From Subtercola boreus (GTDB taxonomy: Bacteria; Actinomycetota; Actinomycetes; Actinomycetales; Microbacteriaceae): a stretch of 64,000 nucleotides of DNA. Position numbers and translations under genes: made by a program. The notes under the pieces were generated by a model. It was not told the DNA's origin, did no database searches, and saw nothing but the letters and a program-made list of their open reading frames with translations. Of this stretch, positions 52,563 through 61,147 are shown in pieces (position 1 is the stretch's first letter; each line of letters opens with the position of its first letter). The stretch covers positions 558,001-622,000 of the forward strand of contig NZ_VFOO01000001.1 in the NCBI RefSeq assembly GCF_006716115.1. Reading direction: 5' to 3'.

Positions 52563-52582
52563 TCCGCCGCCGCGGGGCCTCC

Positions 52583-52682
52583 GGGCATCCGAAGACCGCA
52601 GAGCGGCGCTCCCGGGCATCCGGAGAGCGCAGAGCGGCGCCGCGGGCATCCGGAGACCGCAGAGCGGCGCCCCGGGCATCCA
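52583..52682. repeat. 30-bp tandem repeats between convergent genes
   Basis: Three units of about 30 bp start at 52583, 52614 and 52644, each containing GGGCATCCGGAGACCGCAGA-like sequence followed by GCGGCGC, and a partial fourth starts at 52674. The array lies between the cation-efflux gene and the FKBP gene. Each unit contains GGCGCC/CCCGGG-type self-complementary cores that could fold as RNA. Confidence 0.8.
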
Positions 52683-52703
52683 CTGCCCGAAGCGCCGCGA
52701 AGG

Positions 52704-52726
52704 TGCTGCTGCTACTACTGCTACTG
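52704..52726. repeat. CTG/CTA triplet run overlapping the FKBP stop codon
   Basis: Eight trinucleotides of CTG/CTA type span the end of the FKBP gene; the minus-strand stop TAG (52721-52723) is one of them. Slippage here could extend or shift the C-terminus. Confidence 0.6.
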
Positions 52727-53752
52727 CGAAGCTGAGGCGGTGGCGAGGATGTCGACGACGAACACGATGTCGTCGGTTCCGCTGATGCCGGCCGACGACT
52801 GGCCTGTCGTGCCGTAGCCCTGGTCCGGCGGGATGACCACGATCACCTGGGAGCCGACGGTCGCGCCGACGAGTGCGGCACCGAAGCCCTTGATGACCTG
52901 GTTGGTGGCGAAACTCGTCGGGCCGCCCTTGGTCCAGCTCTCATCGAAGACGGCGCCTGTGGTCCAGTTGACACCCTGGTACTGCACGGTGACGGTGTCG
53001 CCGTCACCCACGACCGCACCGGTGCCGAGCTTCAGCGTGGCCATCTGCAGCGTGGTCGGAGCCGGGGTGCTCGGGATCGTCACCGTCGGCGTGCCGTCGT
53101 CGGCCAGGGTGACCGTCGGGAAGCCGGCGGGTGCGGGCTGGTCTGCACCCGTGGCGCGGGTGGGCATGTTCGGATCGGTCGTCGGCGAGGGTGCGGTGGT
53201 CGCCGCGGGCGCCTCGGTCACGTCTTTGACGTCGATCACGAACACGACAGTGTCGGTGGCGGCGACGCCGAGCGTGCTGTTGCCGGCCTCGCTCCAGGCG
53301 TCGGCCGGCGGCACGACGGCCACGATCCGGGAGCCGACGGTGGAGCACTCGACGGCCTTCACGATGCCGGGCAGGAACTGGGTCTGGTCGACGGTCACCT
53401 GCTGGGCGCCGACCTCGGCGTCAGTGGTCGTGAAGAGCTGCTTGCCCGACGTTCCGTTGTAGAGGGTGAAGTCGATGGTCGCGAGCGATCCGTCGGTGAC
53501 TTCGGCTCCCGTTCCCACAGTGGTGACCGTGCGCTCGGTCGCCGTGGCGGCGAGCGGCGTGGTGAAGGTCGTCGTGGGGAGCGTGTCGAGGTCGCCCGTC
53601 GCGGTCACGGCGGCCGAATTCGTGCCCGGGGCCGTCGGCGTGCAGGCCGCGGCGGTGCTGGTCTCCGAGGAGGAGGGCGCCGCAGACGACGCGCATCCTG
53701 CCAGCGTGAGTGCGACGGCGGCCGCGGCGGCGATCAGGGTGATTTTTCGCAT
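52721..53752 (-). CDS. FKBP-type peptidyl-prolyl isomerase lipoprotein
   Basis: A 343-residue secreted lipoprotein: signal peptide with lipobox LAGC and lipidated C20, then a Ser/Thr-rich linker. Two FKBP-like domains follow. The first (about 70-180) is degenerate; the second (about 235-340) keeps GDTVTVQYQGVNWTTGAVFD, NQVIKGFGAALVGATVGSQV and VVIPPDQGYG. A Pro/Thr linker joins them. It probably helps fold proteins at the outer face of the membrane. The ATG is preceded by GGATCC with no strong ribosome site. Confidence 0.9.
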   Translation of the reverse strand: MRKITLIAAAAAVALTLAGCASSAAPSSSETSTAAACTPTAPGTNSAAVTATGDLDTLPTTTFTTPLAATATERTVTTVGTGAEVTDGSLATIDFTLYNGTSGKQLFTTTDAEVGAQQVTVDQTQFLPGIVKAVECSTVGSRIVAVVPPADAWSEAGNSTLGVAATDTVVFVIDVKDVTEAPAATTAPSPTTDPNMPTRATGADQPAPAGFPTVTLADDGTPTVTIPSTPAPTTLQMATLKLGTGAVVGDGDTVTVQYQGVNWTTGAVFDESWTKGGPTSFATNQVIKGFGAALVGATVGSQVIVVIPPDQGYGTTGQSSAGISGTDDIVFVVDILATASASQ

Positions 53753-53967
53753 GGATCCTCAGACACTTCTCATTGGTGAACAAACCCGCCCAGTATGTTC
53801 GGTCGGCCTATGAACAACCTGTTGATGGGCTGGGAGAGCAGTCCGGATGAGGCCCGCAGGGGGATCATTTCGGAAAACTTCCGGCGAACGCGTGACGAAT
53901 GGCTCGCGACATCCGTCTTATTAATGGCGTACTCTCGCCCACGTCCGCTCAGGAGGCGCACAGCACA

Positions 53968-54261
53968 ATGGGAACACTCACCTACGGATCGTCCGGAACC
54001 GTCCTGCAGTTCGACGACCGGCTGCTGGCGCACCTGCAGGCCGTCATCATGGCGAAACTCCGGCGGGACGAGAAGTTCGGCCTGACCTGCTCGCATGACG
54101 CGGGAGGCTACACCTCGGTCTGGCTGCACCCGTCCATCCCCCTGGTGTTCACCTTCGACACGGTTGACCGGCCTCAACTCAATCGGCCGTGGGTCGAACT
54201 GCTGATGCAGTCGGCCAACAGCGGATCGGGTCTGAGCATGATCCCGGAGCCGCGGGACTGA
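53968..54261 (+). CDS. DUF7882 family protein
   Basis: A 97-residue protein typical of Microbacteriaceae: MGTLTYGSSGTVLQFDDRLL, AHLQAVIMAKLRRDEKFGLT, a WLHPSIPLVF segment and a C-terminal NRPWVELLMQSANSGSGLSM. Database entries often call such proteins ATP-dependent DNA ligase, but none of the ligase motifs is present, so the function is unknown. ATG 53968 has AGGAGG eleven bases upstream; an in-frame start at 53899 is less likely. Confidence 0.85.
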   Translation: MGTLTYGSSGTVLQFDDRLLAHLQAVIMAKLRRDEKFGLTCSHDAGGYTSVWLHPSIPLVFTFDTVDRPQLNRPWVELLMQSANSGSGLSMIPEPRD

Positions 54262-54284
54262 AGACGGGCACTATCGTGGTGATG

Positions 54285-54647
54285 ATGATTTCACGACGAG
54301 AGGCCGCGCTCCGCCTCGACATTCCGCTGGAGATGGCGACCCGGCACGGGTTGCCGCCCCGGATGACCGTGGAGGAACTCGACGCGATCGACACCGATCC
54401 ACCGGCCTGGCTCGCCCAGTCGCGGGCCAACCGCACCGGGAAGAAACCCGTGTGGGTACAGCTGACCTGCTCGATCTGCGGATTCACTGAAGCGGCCCGG
54501 CCGAAGAAGTGGTGGCCGACCTTCACCTACCTCAGCTGCGACTTCCACTCCCCGGGGGAGCTCCCGCCCGTGGCATCCGGAGACACCCGCCGGGAGTTCG
54601 ACGCGATCGGAAGCCGGTTCGTCGGAGTGGTCGACGAACCGGCCTGA
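54285..54647 (+). CDS. DUF5997-like protein with CxxC and CxxH motifs
   Basis: A 120-residue soluble protein with RREAALRLDIPLEMATRHGL, PAWLAQSRANRTGKKPVWVQ and LTCSICGFTEAARPKKWWPT, then LSCDFH. The CxxC and CxxH pairs suggest one structural zinc site. I recognise it as like DUF5997 proteins of actinobacteria, whose role is unknown. Of the adjacent ATG codons, 54285 is chosen because a TATCGT box ends seven bases before it. It lies 23 bp after the DUF7882 gene. Confidence 0.75.
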   Translation: MISRREAALRLDIPLEMATRHGLPPRMTVEELDAIDTDPPAWLAQSRANRTGKKPVWVQLTCSICGFTEAARPKKWWPTFTYLSCDFHSPGELPPVASGDTRREFDAIGSRFVGVVDEPA

Positions 54648-54671
54648 CCGGTCGCTCCTGCTCTTCGGTCC

Positions 54672-54887
54672 CTACTTCTTCTCTTCGAGCTTCAGGGCGA
54701 CACCCAGCGCGAAGAACGTGGGGGCCCAGTGGCCGATGAAGATTCCCCAACGGTCGGACTGGGCCTTCGAGTCGCCCTTCCGGGCACGGCTGATGAAGTA
54801 GGCCACGAACGACAGCGCGATGGAGGCGAAACCGCCGGCGTACGCGTGCTCGCTCTTCAGGCCGTACTCACTGAGTTTCTCGATCAT
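54672..54887 (-). CDS. small membrane protein, 71 residues
   Basis: A short protein with two hydrophobic stretches (AGGFASIALSFVAYFISRAR and GIFIGHWAPTFFALGVALKL) separated by a charged loop (KGDSKAQSDR) and a basic C-terminus. The ATG has AAGGAAG six bases upstream. I do not recognise a characterised family. It stands alone, convergent with the DUF5997-like gene; the 91-bp gap to the ABC permease gene holds a CTGTAG/CTACAG inverted repeat (54919-54934). Confidence 0.75.
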   Translation of the reverse strand: MIEKLSEYGLKSEHAYAGGFASIALSFVAYFISRARKGDSKAQSDRWGIFIGHWAPTFFALGVALKLEEKK

Positions 54888-54978
54888 GAGGTGCTTCCTT
54901 CTGATTGTCTTCTACGCTCTGTAGATTCCTACAGTCTGCGCCGCCTTCTAGGCCGCGCACAGGCCCTTGACACAGGTC

Positions 54979-56235
54979 TCAGGCCTGGCCGTGGCTGGCC
55001 CGCGAACGGCGGGACAGCGAGTCGATGATCACGGCGAGCAGCAGAACGGCTCCCGTGATCATGTAACGGATCGACGAGTCGAGGTTGAGGAGCGTCAGCC
55101 CGTTCGAGATCGACTGGATGACCAGGATGCCGAGCAGAGCGGAATAGGCGCTGCCACGACCGCCGAAGAGGCTCGTGCCGCCGATGACCGCCGCGGCGAT
55201 CGCGTTGAGGTTCGTGTCGCCGCCGCCGGAGGAGAGGCTCGCCGACGTCAGCCGGGCCGAGGCCAGCAGTCCGCCGAGGGCGGCGAACGTCGACGTGAGG
55301 ATGAACACCGAGATGTACACCCGGTTCACCCGGATGCCGGCCCTGCGGGCCGCCTCGACAGAACCACCGACGGCGAACACCGAGCGACCCCACTTGGTGC
55401 GGGTGAGGAAGAAGTTCATCACCACGACCAGCACCACGAACAACAGGAACATCGCGCCGAGCCCGCGGTCCGTGGCGAGGTACGCGACCACGACCACGAG
55501 GAGCACCAGGAGGGCGATGGACTTGATCAGCGTCACCGACAGGGCACCGGTCGAGAGGCCGGCCTTCCGGCGGCGCGCGGCGCGGCGCACATCGGTGTAG
55601 AACACCGCGGCCGCGGCAAGCACGGCCAGCGCGTAGGCCGCCCACGGCGGGAGGAACGTCGCCTGGGCGAACTGCACGATCCACGAGTCATACGGGAGGT
55701 TGATCGAGCCGTTCGGCCCGAGCACCTTCAGCTGCAGGCCGAGGAAGGCGAGGAGACCGGCGAGGGTGATCACGAAGCTCGGCACGCCGAACCGGGTGAA
55801 GAGCAGGCCGTAGAGGAAGCCGATCGCGGCGCCCACCACCAGCGCGACAACGACGGCCAGGATCACCGGCCAGCCGAGCTGGGTGAGGCCGACGCCGAGG
55901 ATGGCTGCGGCGAGACCGCTGACCGAACCAACTGAGAGGTCGATCTGGCCGAGCAGCAGCACCAGAACGATCCCGATCGAGATCGTGCCGACGGCGGCGC
56001 ACTGCAGGGTCAGGTTGACGAGGTTGTTCGACGAGAGGAAGTTCGGGTTCAGGATCTGGAAGATCACCCAGATGACGACGAGCCCGATGATGACAGGAAG
56101 GGAGCCGAGGTCGCCGCCCCGCACCCGCTGCTGGAAGGCGAGCACGGCGCCGCGCACACCCTCGGTGCGGACGAGGCGTTCATCCTGGAGGTCCGCGGCG
56201 CGGTCGGCCGGGGATTCGGTGGGAGAAGTGGTCAT
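54979..56235 (-). CDS. sugar ABC transporter permease (XylH-like)
   Basis: A 418-residue BPD-type-2 permease with about ten to twelve helices. GQIDLSVGSVSGLAAAILGV, PSFVITLAGLLAFLGLQLKV and NAIAAAVIGGTSLFGGRGSA are characteristic of the RbsC/XylH family that imports pentoses and related monosaccharides. It is the third gene of an operon with the ATPase (two bases upstream) and the binding protein. The insert between helices (RRAARRRKAGLS) is typical of the XylH branch. Confidence 0.88.
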   Translation of the reverse strand: MTTSPTESPADRAADLQDERLVRTEGVRGAVLAFQQRVRGGDLGSLPVIIGLVVIWVIFQILNPNFLSSNNLVNLTLQCAAVGTISIGIVLVLLLGQIDLSVGSVSGLAAAILGVGLTQLGWPVILAVVVALVVGAAIGFLYGLLFTRFGVPSFVITLAGLLAFLGLQLKVLGPNGSINLPYDSWIVQFAQATFLPPWAAYALAVLAAAAVFYTDVRRAARRRKAGLSTGALSVTLIKSIALLVLLVVVVAYLATDRGLGAMFLLFVVLVVVMNFFLTRTKWGRSVFAVGGSVEAARRAGIRVNRVYISVFILTSTFAALGGLLASARLTSASLSSGGGDTNLNAIAAAVIGGTSLFGGRGSAYSALLGILVIQSISNGLTLLNLDSSIRYMITGAVLLLAVIIDSLSRRSRASHGQA

Positions 56236-56237
56236 GA

Positions 56238-57176
56238 TCAGCGGATCTCCTTCGAACCGTCGTCGGGATTGTCGGCACCGGTGGCGTTGTCGGGCACGGG
56301 TTCGGTGACGTCGGCTCTGCCGGGGGCGGGGGCCGCGACATCCGGAGCCGTGCCGTGTGCATCGGCCGCAGCCGCCACCGCGTGCGCACTCGCGCGACGG
56401 GTGACCACGTTGTCGGTGGCGCCGGTGATGGCGGAGATGATCTCCTCGTAACTGACGTCGGCCACGTGGAAGTCGCCGTTGTTCCGACCGAGCCGCAGCA
56501 CGACGACGCGGTCGGCGACCGCCTGCACATCGGCCATGTTGTGACTGATGATGAGCACGCCGAGGCCGCGCTCACGGAGGCGCTCGATCAGGTTGAGCAC
56601 TTCGGCGGTCTGGGCGACGCCCAGGGCCGCGGTCGGTTCGTCGAGGATGACGACGCTCGGCTCGCCGATGAGCGAACGGGCGATCGCGACGGTCTGCCGC
56701 TGCCCGCCGGAGAGAGAGGCGACGGCGATCCGCACGGAGGGGATCTTCGCTGAGAGCTGGCGGAGCAGGCTCCACGCGCGCTGCTCCATCTCCTCTTCGT
56801 CGAGAGTGCCGTGGGTGATCTCGCGGCCGAGGAAGAGGTTCGAGACCACGTCGAGGTTGTCGCAGAGCGCGAGATCCTGGAACACGGTCGCGATCCCGAG
56901 GGCGCGCGAGGCGGTCGGGGTGGGGATCGACACCACCTGGCCGTCGAAGGTGATCGTGCCGGAATCCTGCGGGTGCACCCCGGCCAGGATCTTCACGAGC
57001 GTGGACTTTCCCGCGCCGTTGTCGCCGACGATGGCGACGACCTCCCCAGCGTGGATGTCGAGATCGATGTCGGTCAGGGCGCGCACGGCACCGAAGCCCT
57101 TCGACACACCCTTCAGCGACAGCACGGGTTCGCGGACGGAGCTCGCGGCTGGAGCGACGGCTGATTCCATCGTCAC
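56238..57176 (-). CDS. sugar ABC transporter ATP-binding protein (single-domain, XylG/FrcA-like)
   Basis: A 312-residue ATPase with one nucleotide-binding domain: Walker A GDNGAGKST, Q-loop in TVFQDLALCDNLDVVSNLFL, signature LSGGQRQTVAIARSLI, Walker B VVILDEPTAALG and the switch His in IISHNMADV. RbsA/XylG proteins usually have two domains; the shorter one-domain form occurs in FrcA-like systems. A 55-residue acidic, Ala/Pro-rich tail follows. GTG 57176 has GAGGAGG five bases upstream. Confidence 0.88.
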   Translation of the reverse strand: MTMESAVAPAASSVREPVLSLKGVSKGFGAVRALTDIDLDIHAGEVVAIVGDNGAGKSTLVKILAGVHPQDSGTITFDGQVVSIPTPTASRALGIATVFQDLALCDNLDVVSNLFLGREITHGTLDEEEMEQRAWSLLRQLSAKIPSVRIAVASLSGGQRQTVAIARSLIGEPSVVILDEPTAALGVAQTAEVLNLIERLRERGLGVLIISHNMADVQAVADRVVVLRLGRNNGDFHVADVSYEEIISAITGATDNVVTRRASAHAVAAAADAHGTAPDVAAPAPGRADVTEPVPDNATGADNPDDGSKEIR

Positions 57177-57267
57177 AGTTCCTCCTCAGGAATGGTGGTG
57201 GTGAGAGAAGAGGAGCGGACCCGGCCGGTGCGCACTGCGCGTCCGGCCGGGTCCGCTTCCCGGGGTG

Positions 57268-58374
57268 TTACTTGACGCCGGCGGTGGCGCAGGCTGCCGC
57301 GTAGTCTGCGGTGCAGATGTCCGAGGCCTTGTAGAAGCCGTCGGCGACGACGGTCGACTCGATGTTGGCGGCGGTCACAGCGACCGGCGTCAGCAGGAAC
57401 GAGGGGATGGAGGCCCCGCCCTTGGTGGTGGTGTTCGACGTCGGAGTGACGCTCTCACCCTTCGCGAGCGAGACGGCGAGGGTCGCTGCCTGCTCGGCTT
57501 CGGGCTTGAACGCCTTGTAGACGGTCATGAACTGGTCTCCGGCGAGGATGCGCTGGATGCCGGCGAGCTCGGCGTCCTGGCCCGTGACGGGAGGCAGCGG
57601 GCTGACGTTGGCACCCTTGAGAGCGGCGATGGCGCCACCGGCGGTGCCGTCATTGGCGGCGTAGAGACCGACGATCTGCGGACCGAACTGCGTGATCTGG
57701 CCGGCGACCCAGGTCTGGGCCTGTGCCGGGTCCCATCCGGGTGTGTCGTACTCGGCGAGGATCTTGTAGCCCGATGCGTCGATGATCTTGTGGGCGCCCG
57801 CCTTGAACTGGCTGGCGTTGTTGTCGGTCGGCGACCCGTTGACCATCAGGATGCCCGCGTCAGCGGCAGCGCCGTCAGCCTTCAGCTTGTCGACCAGGGC
57901 CTGGCCCTGCAGCTCGCCGACCTTCTCGTTGTCGAACGAGATGTAGTACGACAGGTCGGCGCTGTTGATCAGTCGGTCGTAGGAGATGACCGGGATGTTC
58001 TTGGCCTTCGCCTCGCCCACGATGGATGCTGCGGCCTCGCCGTCGAACGGGTCGAGCACCAGCACGTTGACGCCCTGGGTCAGCATCGACTCCGCCTGCT
58101 GCTGCTGCTTGGCGGCATCGCCGTCGGCGTTGGAGTAGAGCACGGTGCAGTCGGGACAGAGGGACTTGATCTTCGCCTCGAACAGGGGCTTGTCCGCGCT
58201 CTCATAGCGAGCGGTGACAGAGTCGGGAAGCAGCAGGCCGATCTTCGCGCTCGAGGCGTTGGCGGTGTTTGCTGCGGTACCCGATGATGAGCCGTTCGAA
58301 CATGCTGTGAGCGAACCGGCTGCGAGCAGGAGTGCGGCCGTCGCAATGACCGCTCTCGTGGTGGCGATCTTCAT
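57268..58374 (-). CDS. sugar ABC transporter substrate-binding lipoprotein (XylF/ChvE-like)
   Basis: A 368-residue periplasmic-binding-protein type 1 lipoprotein. The signal peptide ends in LTAC with lipidated C25. KIGLLLPDSVTARYESADKP and VLVLDPFDGEAAASIVGEAK, then VISYDRLINSADLSYYISFD, are characteristic of the xylose-binding protein branch. The ATG (complement 58372-58374) has a GGGAGG ribosome site seven bases upstream. It is the first gene of the importer operon, under a spacer with palindromes likely bound by the ROK regulator. Confidence 0.9.
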   Translation of the reverse strand: MKIATTRAVIATAALLLAAGSLTACSNGSSSGTAANTANASSAKIGLLLPDSVTARYESADKPLFEAKIKSLCPDCTVLYSNADGDAAKQQQQAESMLTQGVNVLVLDPFDGEAAASIVGEAKAKNIPVISYDRLINSADLSYYISFDNEKVGELQGQALVDKLKADGAAADAGILMVNGSPTDNNASQFKAGAHKIIDASGYKILAEYDTPGWDPAQAQTWVAGQITQFGPQIVGLYAANDGTAGGAIAALKGANVSPLPPVTGQDAELAGIQRILAGDQFMTVYKAFKPEAEQAATLAVSLAKGESVTPTSNTTTKGGASIPSFLLTPVAVTAANIESTVVADGFYKASDICTADYAAACATAGVK

Positions 58375-58437
58375 TGAAAAACCTCCCGTTACTGCCGCCC
58401 TCATTGGCGACGTGAGCGAGTTTTGCATCTTTGACGG

Positions 58438-58461
58438 TTGACGTCAAGACTTGAAGTCAAG
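58438..58461. promoter_or_regulatory. paired palindromes, candidate ROK operator
   Basis: TTGACGTCAA (58438-58447) is a perfect palindrome, and CTTGA-AG-TCAAG (58450-58461) is a second one with the same TTGA/TCAA half-sites. They lie between the end of the ROK gene and the binding-protein gene, upstream of the importer operon. Confidence 0.6.
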
Positions 58462-59659
58462 CTGAAGATAACAACTTGGCGGCAGTGTTGTCGTCGGCCG
58501 TGATGTGCGCGCTGTCGACGGCGAAGACAGCGGCTCCGAGCGTCGCAGCGCGTGCCCCGAGCTGGCCCTGCACGATCTCGGGCATGAGGTCCCGGCCGAC
58601 GATGACGGACCGCTCCACCGCGTGCCGGAGCGGTCCGAGCAGCAGCTCGCCCGCGCGGGCGAGCTCGCCGGCGACGACGATCCGCTCCGGGTCGAGCAGA
58701 TTGCAGAGATTGGCTGCGGCGACGCCGATGTGCCGTCCGGCGTCCGCCACTGTGCGCATCGGCAGGGCCTCGCCGGCCATGGCCCGCAGCACGATGTCGC
58801 CGAGCTTGAGGCTGCCGAGATCGTCCCGCAGGCTCTCGAGCAGCGCTGGCCCGCCCGCGATGGCCTCGAGGCAGCCCCGGTTGCCGCACCGGCAGAGGGG
58901 GCCGTCCTCCAGGATGGTCGTGTGGCCGAACTCGCCGGCCACGCCGTTGTGGCCGCGGAAGATCGCCCCGTTCAGGATGAGCCCCGCGCCGATGCCGTCA
59001 CCGACATCGATCGTGACGGAGTTGCTCCGGCCCCTCGCGGCTCCCAGCCGGTACTCGGCGAGTGCGGCGAGATTCGCGGCGTTGTCGACGAAGACGGGCC
59101 GTTTGAGGCGGCGTTCCATCACCTCGGCGACGTTCACGCCGTCCCAGCCGCGCATGATGCCTTTGCGGGCGGTCGTGCCCGTCTCACGGTCGAGGGGGGC
59201 GGGAACAGCGATGCCGACAGCGAGAACCTCCTGCATCGTGGCATCCACCGACTCCAGCATGTCTGCCAGCAGCAGAGTCGTCTTGTCGAGTTCGTTGTCG
59301 GCCCGGTGGTCTTTCGCCAGGGGCATGTGGTGCTCGGAGACCACGCGGTGGCTGGCATCCGCCAGAACGATGCGCATGTGCCGGGTCGAGAAGTGCACCC
59401 CGGCGAACAGGCCGAGGGAGTGCGCGAGAGTCACGTGTTGCGCCCGGCGCCCGCTCCGGGTGCTCGGTGCCACGTGCAGCAGACCGGTTCCGGAGAGCTC
59501 CTTGACGATGTTCGACACGGTTGCGGCAGAGAGGCCGGTCGCTCCGGCGAGTTCGACCTGGGTCAGACCGCCGTGCTTCTTGACGGCATCCACAATGCGC
59601 GCCCGATTGGCTTCACGAAGTGAAGTCTGAGAACCGGGAGTGCGCCGTTGGTCATCCAC
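58457..59659 (-). CDS. ROK-family transcriptional regulator
   Basis: A 400-residue NagC/XylR-type repressor. The N-terminal winged helix includes ANRARIVDAVKKHGGLTQVE and LAGATGLSAATVSNIVKELS. The kinase-like domain has VTIDVGDGIGAGLILNGAIF, GHNGVAGEFGHTTI and the zinc site CRCGNRGCLEA. It lies upstream of the XylFGH-like operon on the same strand and most likely represses it until a sugar binds. GTG 59659 has a TATGTT box six bases upstream and no ribosome site. A CTTCAC-GAA-GTGAAG palindrome (59611-59625) lies inside its 5' coding region. Confidence 0.9.
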   Translation of the reverse strand: MDDQRRTPGSQTSLREANRARIVDAVKKHGGLTQVELAGATGLSAATVSNIVKELSGTGLLHVAPSTRSGRRAQHVTLAHSLGLFAGVHFSTRHMRIVLADASHRVVSEHHMPLAKDHRADNELDKTTLLLADMLESVDATMQEVLAVGIAVPAPLDRETGTTARKGIMRGWDGVNVAEVMERRLKRPVFVDNAANLAALAEYRLGAARGRSNSVTIDVGDGIGAGLILNGAIFRGHNGVAGEFGHTTILEDGPLCRCGNRGCLEAIAGGPALLESLRDDLGSLKLGDIVLRAMAGEALPMRTVADAGRHIGVAAANLCNLLDPERIVVAGELARAGELLLGPLRHAVERSVIVGRDLMPEIVQGQLGARAATLGAAVFAVDSAHITADDNTAAKLLSSA

Positions 59660-59665
59660 CAGAAC

Positions 59666-59671
59666 AACATA
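59666..59671 (-). promoter_or_regulatory. putative -10 box (TATGTT) of leaderless ROK gene
   Basis: On the minus strand TATGTT ends six bases before the GTG of the ROK gene; no Shine-Dalgarno sequence is present. Confidence 0.55.
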
Positions 59672-59702
59672 CAGCCCATGTCAATGCCCAGCCGGGGAGT
59701 CG

Positions 59703-59708
59703 CATAAT
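59703..59708 (+). promoter_or_regulatory. putative -10 box (CATAAT) of leaderless hypothetical gene
   Basis: CATAAT ends six bases before ATG 59715, mirroring the divergent ROK gene promoter 31 bases away. Confidence 0.55.
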
Positions 59709-59714
59709 TGCAGG

Positions 59715-60266
59715 ATGATCTCTCCGCAGCTCTCCCACGCACTGCGCCTGGCCGGACTCCGCTGGCGCCCGGTCTCCGGCGACCTCTTCGTGATCTCCCG
59801 GGAAGGGTTCGAGGGCGACGTCTTCACGGTCAGCGACATGACCATCGAAGCGCACGAGTACGACACCGGAACGGTGCTCGGCTTCAACGGCACCACCGAA
59901 TGGGCGCTCGACTCCGTGGCGCTCGACGACGCGCTCTGGATGCCCGCGGAGCACCAGCTGCGCGCCCTGCTCGGCTCGACCTTCCGGTCGCTCCGGCAGG
60001 TGGGGAGCAGGGGAGCGGGCGGTGCGGGCGGGGTGGGCCGGGCGGGAGATGGCGCCGTTGGTGGGACCGGGTCTGCTGCCGGGGGCGCCGGGGTGGGTTC
60101 GCTCGATGAGGACGGCCTGCTGGTCGAGGAGTCGTACGAGGTCGAGATCGTGCTCTCCGGCCAGTCCCGGGTCTTCGTCGCGGTCGACGCGGCCGATGCC
60201 TACGCCGGCGCACTGCTCGAACTCATCGGCGCTTCCGGTGGTGGCCTCGAAGCCGACCTCGGCTGA
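59715..60266 (+). CDS. conserved Microbacteriaceae hypothetical protein with Gly-rich insert
   Basis: A 183-residue soluble protein. The first 95 residues are conserved-looking (LRLAGLRWRPVSGDLFVISR, VFTVSDMTIEAHEYDTGTVL, GFNGTTEWALDSVALDDALW), then comes a 35-residue Gly/Ala insert and an acidic C-terminal segment (VEESYEVEIVLSGQSRVFVA). Similar proteins are sometimes labelled pilus assembly protein CpaE, but there is no ATPase motif, so I leave the function open. It is divergent from the ROK gene, with a CATAAT box six bases before the ATG. Confidence 0.75.
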   Translation: MISPQLSHALRLAGLRWRPVSGDLFVISREGFEGDVFTVSDMTIEAHEYDTGTVLGFNGTTEWALDSVALDDALWMPAEHQLRALLGSTFRSLRQVGSRGAGGAGGVGRAGDGAVGGTGSAAGGAGVGSLDEDGLLVEESYEVEIVLSGQSRVFVAVDAADAYAGALLELIGASGGGLEADLG

Positions 60267-60278
60267 GCGGCCCGGCGC

Positions 60279-61046
60279 GTGAACCGGCTGGCGAAGGCGG
60301 GCTACTGGATGCTCGACTACGGCTACAGCGCGAGGGCGGAGGTGGGAGGCATCCTGCGCCCGCGCGGCCGGCGCGCGCTCGTCGGGCCGGCCGGCGCAGG
60401 GCAGGGTGCGGGCGGGGGCGTCGACGCGGGCGGGGGCGCCGACGCGGGCGGGGGCCCGCGGCCCGCCGGACCCGTGAACGTCGTGCTGCTGCCGGGCGTC
60501 TACGAGCGCTGGCACTTCATGCTGCCGATCATGCGGCGGCTGGCGCGGCAGGGCCACCCCGTGCATCCGGTGCCGGAACTCGGCCGGAACGTGCTCCCGA
60601 TCGCGGACTCCGCACGGCTGCTCGCCGACCGTCTCGCGGCCGACGACCTCCGGAACGTCGTTCTCGTGGCGCACAGCAAGGGCGGGCTGATCGGCAAGTA
60701 CCTGATGCTGAGGCTCGATCCGGAACATCGCGTCGAGCGGATGATCGCCGTGAACAGCCCCTTCTCGGGTTCGACGTGGGCGCGGTACCTCCGCCTGTCG
60801 AGCATCCGGATGTTCGCCGCCGACGACCTGACCGTCACCTTCCTCGGCGCGCCGTCACCCGTGAACGCCCGCATCACGTCGGTGTACGGAACCTTCGACC
60901 AGCACGTGCAGGCGGGGAGCGTGCTGCCGGGCGCGCGCAACGTGCAGCTGCCCGTCGCCGGTCATTCGCGCATCATCGGCTCCCGGGCCCTCGCGGCCCT
61001 CCTCGACGAGGAGCTCGCCGAAGTCGCTGCGCGCCTCCACCCCTGA
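60279..61046 (+). CDS. alpha/beta hydrolase, lipase-like
   Basis: A 255-residue hydrolase. The strand-loop VVLLPGVYERWHFMLPIMRR gives the oxyanion region, the nucleophile elbow is AHSKGG, IAVNSPFSGSTWA follows it, and the catalytic His is probably in LPVAGHSRIIG. The fold matches the PGAP1/class 3-like lipase group. A Gly/Ala/Asp low-complexity insert (about residues 36-65) separates the N-terminus from the core. GTG 60279 is 12 bases after the preceding stop with no clear ribosome site. No signal peptide is seen. Confidence 0.8.
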   Translation: MNRLAKAGYWMLDYGYSARAEVGGILRPRGRRALVGPAGAGQGAGGGVDAGGGADAGGGPRPAGPVNVVLLPGVYERWHFMLPIMRRLARQGHPVHPVPELGRNVLPIADSARLLADRLAADDLRNVVLVAHSKGGLIGKYLMLRLDPEHRVERMIAVNSPFSGSTWARYLRLSSIRMFAADDLTVTFLGAPSPVNARITSVYGTFDQHVQAGSVLPGARNVQLPVAGHSRIIGSRALAALLDEELAEVAARLHP

Positions 61047-61147
61047 CCCCCGCCCGCGCCCCCCGCCCCCCGCGCCACCCTCCCTTCCCTCCTGCCGCGC
61101 GTGCTCCCCCTTCCCTTCCCCGTCGTCCCGCAACTTGATCGATCAAA

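Noticed and set aside
52583-52682. Tandem 30-bp repeats considered as a CRISPR array
   Set aside because: The units are contiguous with no unique spacers, and no cas genes are nearby.
53968-54261. Common database label ATP-dependent DNA ligase for the 97-residue protein
   Set aside because: It is far too short and lacks the ligase KxDG motif and all other nucleotidyltransferase motifs.
59715-60266. Label pilus assembly protein CpaE
   Set aside because: No Walker-type ATPase motif or receiver domain, and no pilus genes nearby.
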